Source of the DNA: Candidatus Thorarchaeota archaeon
GTDB lineage: Archaea > Asgardarchaeota > Thorarchaeia > Thorarchaeales > Thorarchaeaceae
DNA length: 33,365 bases
NCBI GenBank assembly: GCA_016839245.1
Contig: JAEOUN010000006.1
Span: forward strand, 1 to 33,365
Reading direction: 5' to 3'
The translations under genes were made by a program, and so were the position numbers. This document shows, in pieces, positions 33,121 through 33,365 of the stretch (position 1 is its first letter; each line of letters begins with the position of its first letter). The notes under the pieces are model-generated. The model was given only the letters and a program-made list of their open reading frames with translations. It had not been told where the DNA came from and ran no database searches.

Positions 33121-33365
33121 ATGGACGATTATGATGGCCTTCTTGACCGTGCACGTTCACAGGTGCCAGAAGATGCATTCAAACGATCTGGAGAACGTTT
33201 CAAGGTTCCAAAAGTGCAATTGGTAGTACAGGGTAATCGCAGTTTCTGGCAGAACTTTCAGGATATCATAAATGTCCTCAACCGCCCGGGACGCGAGGTT
33301 CTGAAGTTTGTTTCAGGACAGCTTGGTACCGCTGGAATTGTTGAAGGAAGTACCGCGATCTTCAA
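33121..33365 (+). CDS. eif2b: Translation initiation factor aIF2 subunit beta, 5' end only
   Basis: The first 81 codons of archaeal IF2-beta, part of the heterotrimer that delivers initiator tRNA. Seen: the short N-terminal helix (LLDRARSQVPEDAF), ERFKVPKVQLVVQGNRSFWQNFQDI and the start of the core with LNRPGREVLKFVSGQLGTAGIVEGS, which are family hallmarks. The zinc ribbon lies beyond the window. ATG at 33121 follows AGGAGA. It lies 47 nt after the RPA-like gene. Confidence 0.92.
   Translation, partial: MDDYDGLLDRARSQVPEDAFKRSGERFKVPKVQLVVQGNRSFWQNFQDIINVLNRPGREVLKFVSGQLGTAGIVEGSTAIF

Noticed and set aside
1..33365. Mobile element, CRISPR array or phage genes
   Set aside because: No transposase, integrase, direct-repeat array or terminal repeats seen; gene content is housekeeping with uniform appearance.

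Overview
The window is a stretch of archaeal chromosome about 33 kb long. It is gene-dense and carries an information-processing core typical of Archaea: ribosomal protein L10e (uL16), SRP54, A-type ATP synthase subunits F, A and B, a Hef-type helicase/nuclease, CDC48/VAT, aEF1-beta, FEN1, an RPA-like protein and aIF2-beta. The gene set (Hef with an intact ERCC4 nuclease, a TrmY-like protein, PyrI, DUF2095, several wHTH regulators) fits a euryarchaeal-type or Asgard lineage such as Thorarchaeia. I see no eukaryotic-signature protein that would settle the lineage, so that assignment is weak. TTG and GTG starts are frequent and are usually preceded by GGAG or GGTGA. No tRNA, rRNA, CRISPR, insertion sequence or phage gene is visible. 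No gene-free stretch exceeds 300 nt; the longest is 14623-14873.

Layout. (1) 1-170: 3' end of the L10e gene, meeting stop-on-stop a minus-strand translation/RNA-modification operon (SRP54, TrmY-like, DRG-like GTPase, TrmJ; 4136 down to 167). (2) 4226-10360, plus strand: pyrI, then a split A-ATPase cluster in which F and A are separated from B by a family-4 uracil-DNA glycosylase and a small membrane protein, followed by a YaaA/DUF6884-like protein. (3) 10357-14622, minus strand: an unrecognised two-part protein, a DUF2095 protein, a radical SAM protein and a GlmU-like nucleotidyltransferase. (4) 14874-15938, plus strand: two HTH regulators with inverted repeats before and between them. (5) 15949-18315, minus strand: Hef, divergent from a PRC-barrel-like protein. 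(6) 18780-23417, plus strand: a cassette of DeoC with a cysteine-rich tail, an aldehyde ferredoxin oxidoreductase (AOR), and a zinc-ribbon/PUA/PP-loop/ferredoxin protein. DeoC would release acetaldehyde and AOR could oxidise it. (7) 23414-27462: a surface-glycan island with a CE4-type deacetylase, a membrane-anchored hexapeptide acyltransferase and a divergent GT-C glycosyltransferase. (8) 27468-31082, minus strand: RibL, a small wHTH protein, CDC48, aEF1-beta and a zinc ribbon. (9) 31242 to the end, plus strand: FEN1, an RPA32-like protein and aIF2-beta.

The most notable observations are these. All five convergent gene junctions are extremely tight, and three interlock their stop codons by exactly 4 nt. 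The UDG has Ser in place of one iron-sulfur cysteine. The TrmY-like protein has lost its SAM-pocket signature, and the DRG-like GTPase has altered G3 and G4 motifs. The DeoC-AOR-PUA/PP-loop cassette may be a redox pathway for deoxyribose. Strong inverted repeats lie in the SRP54/pyrI promoter region and around the two HTH genes.
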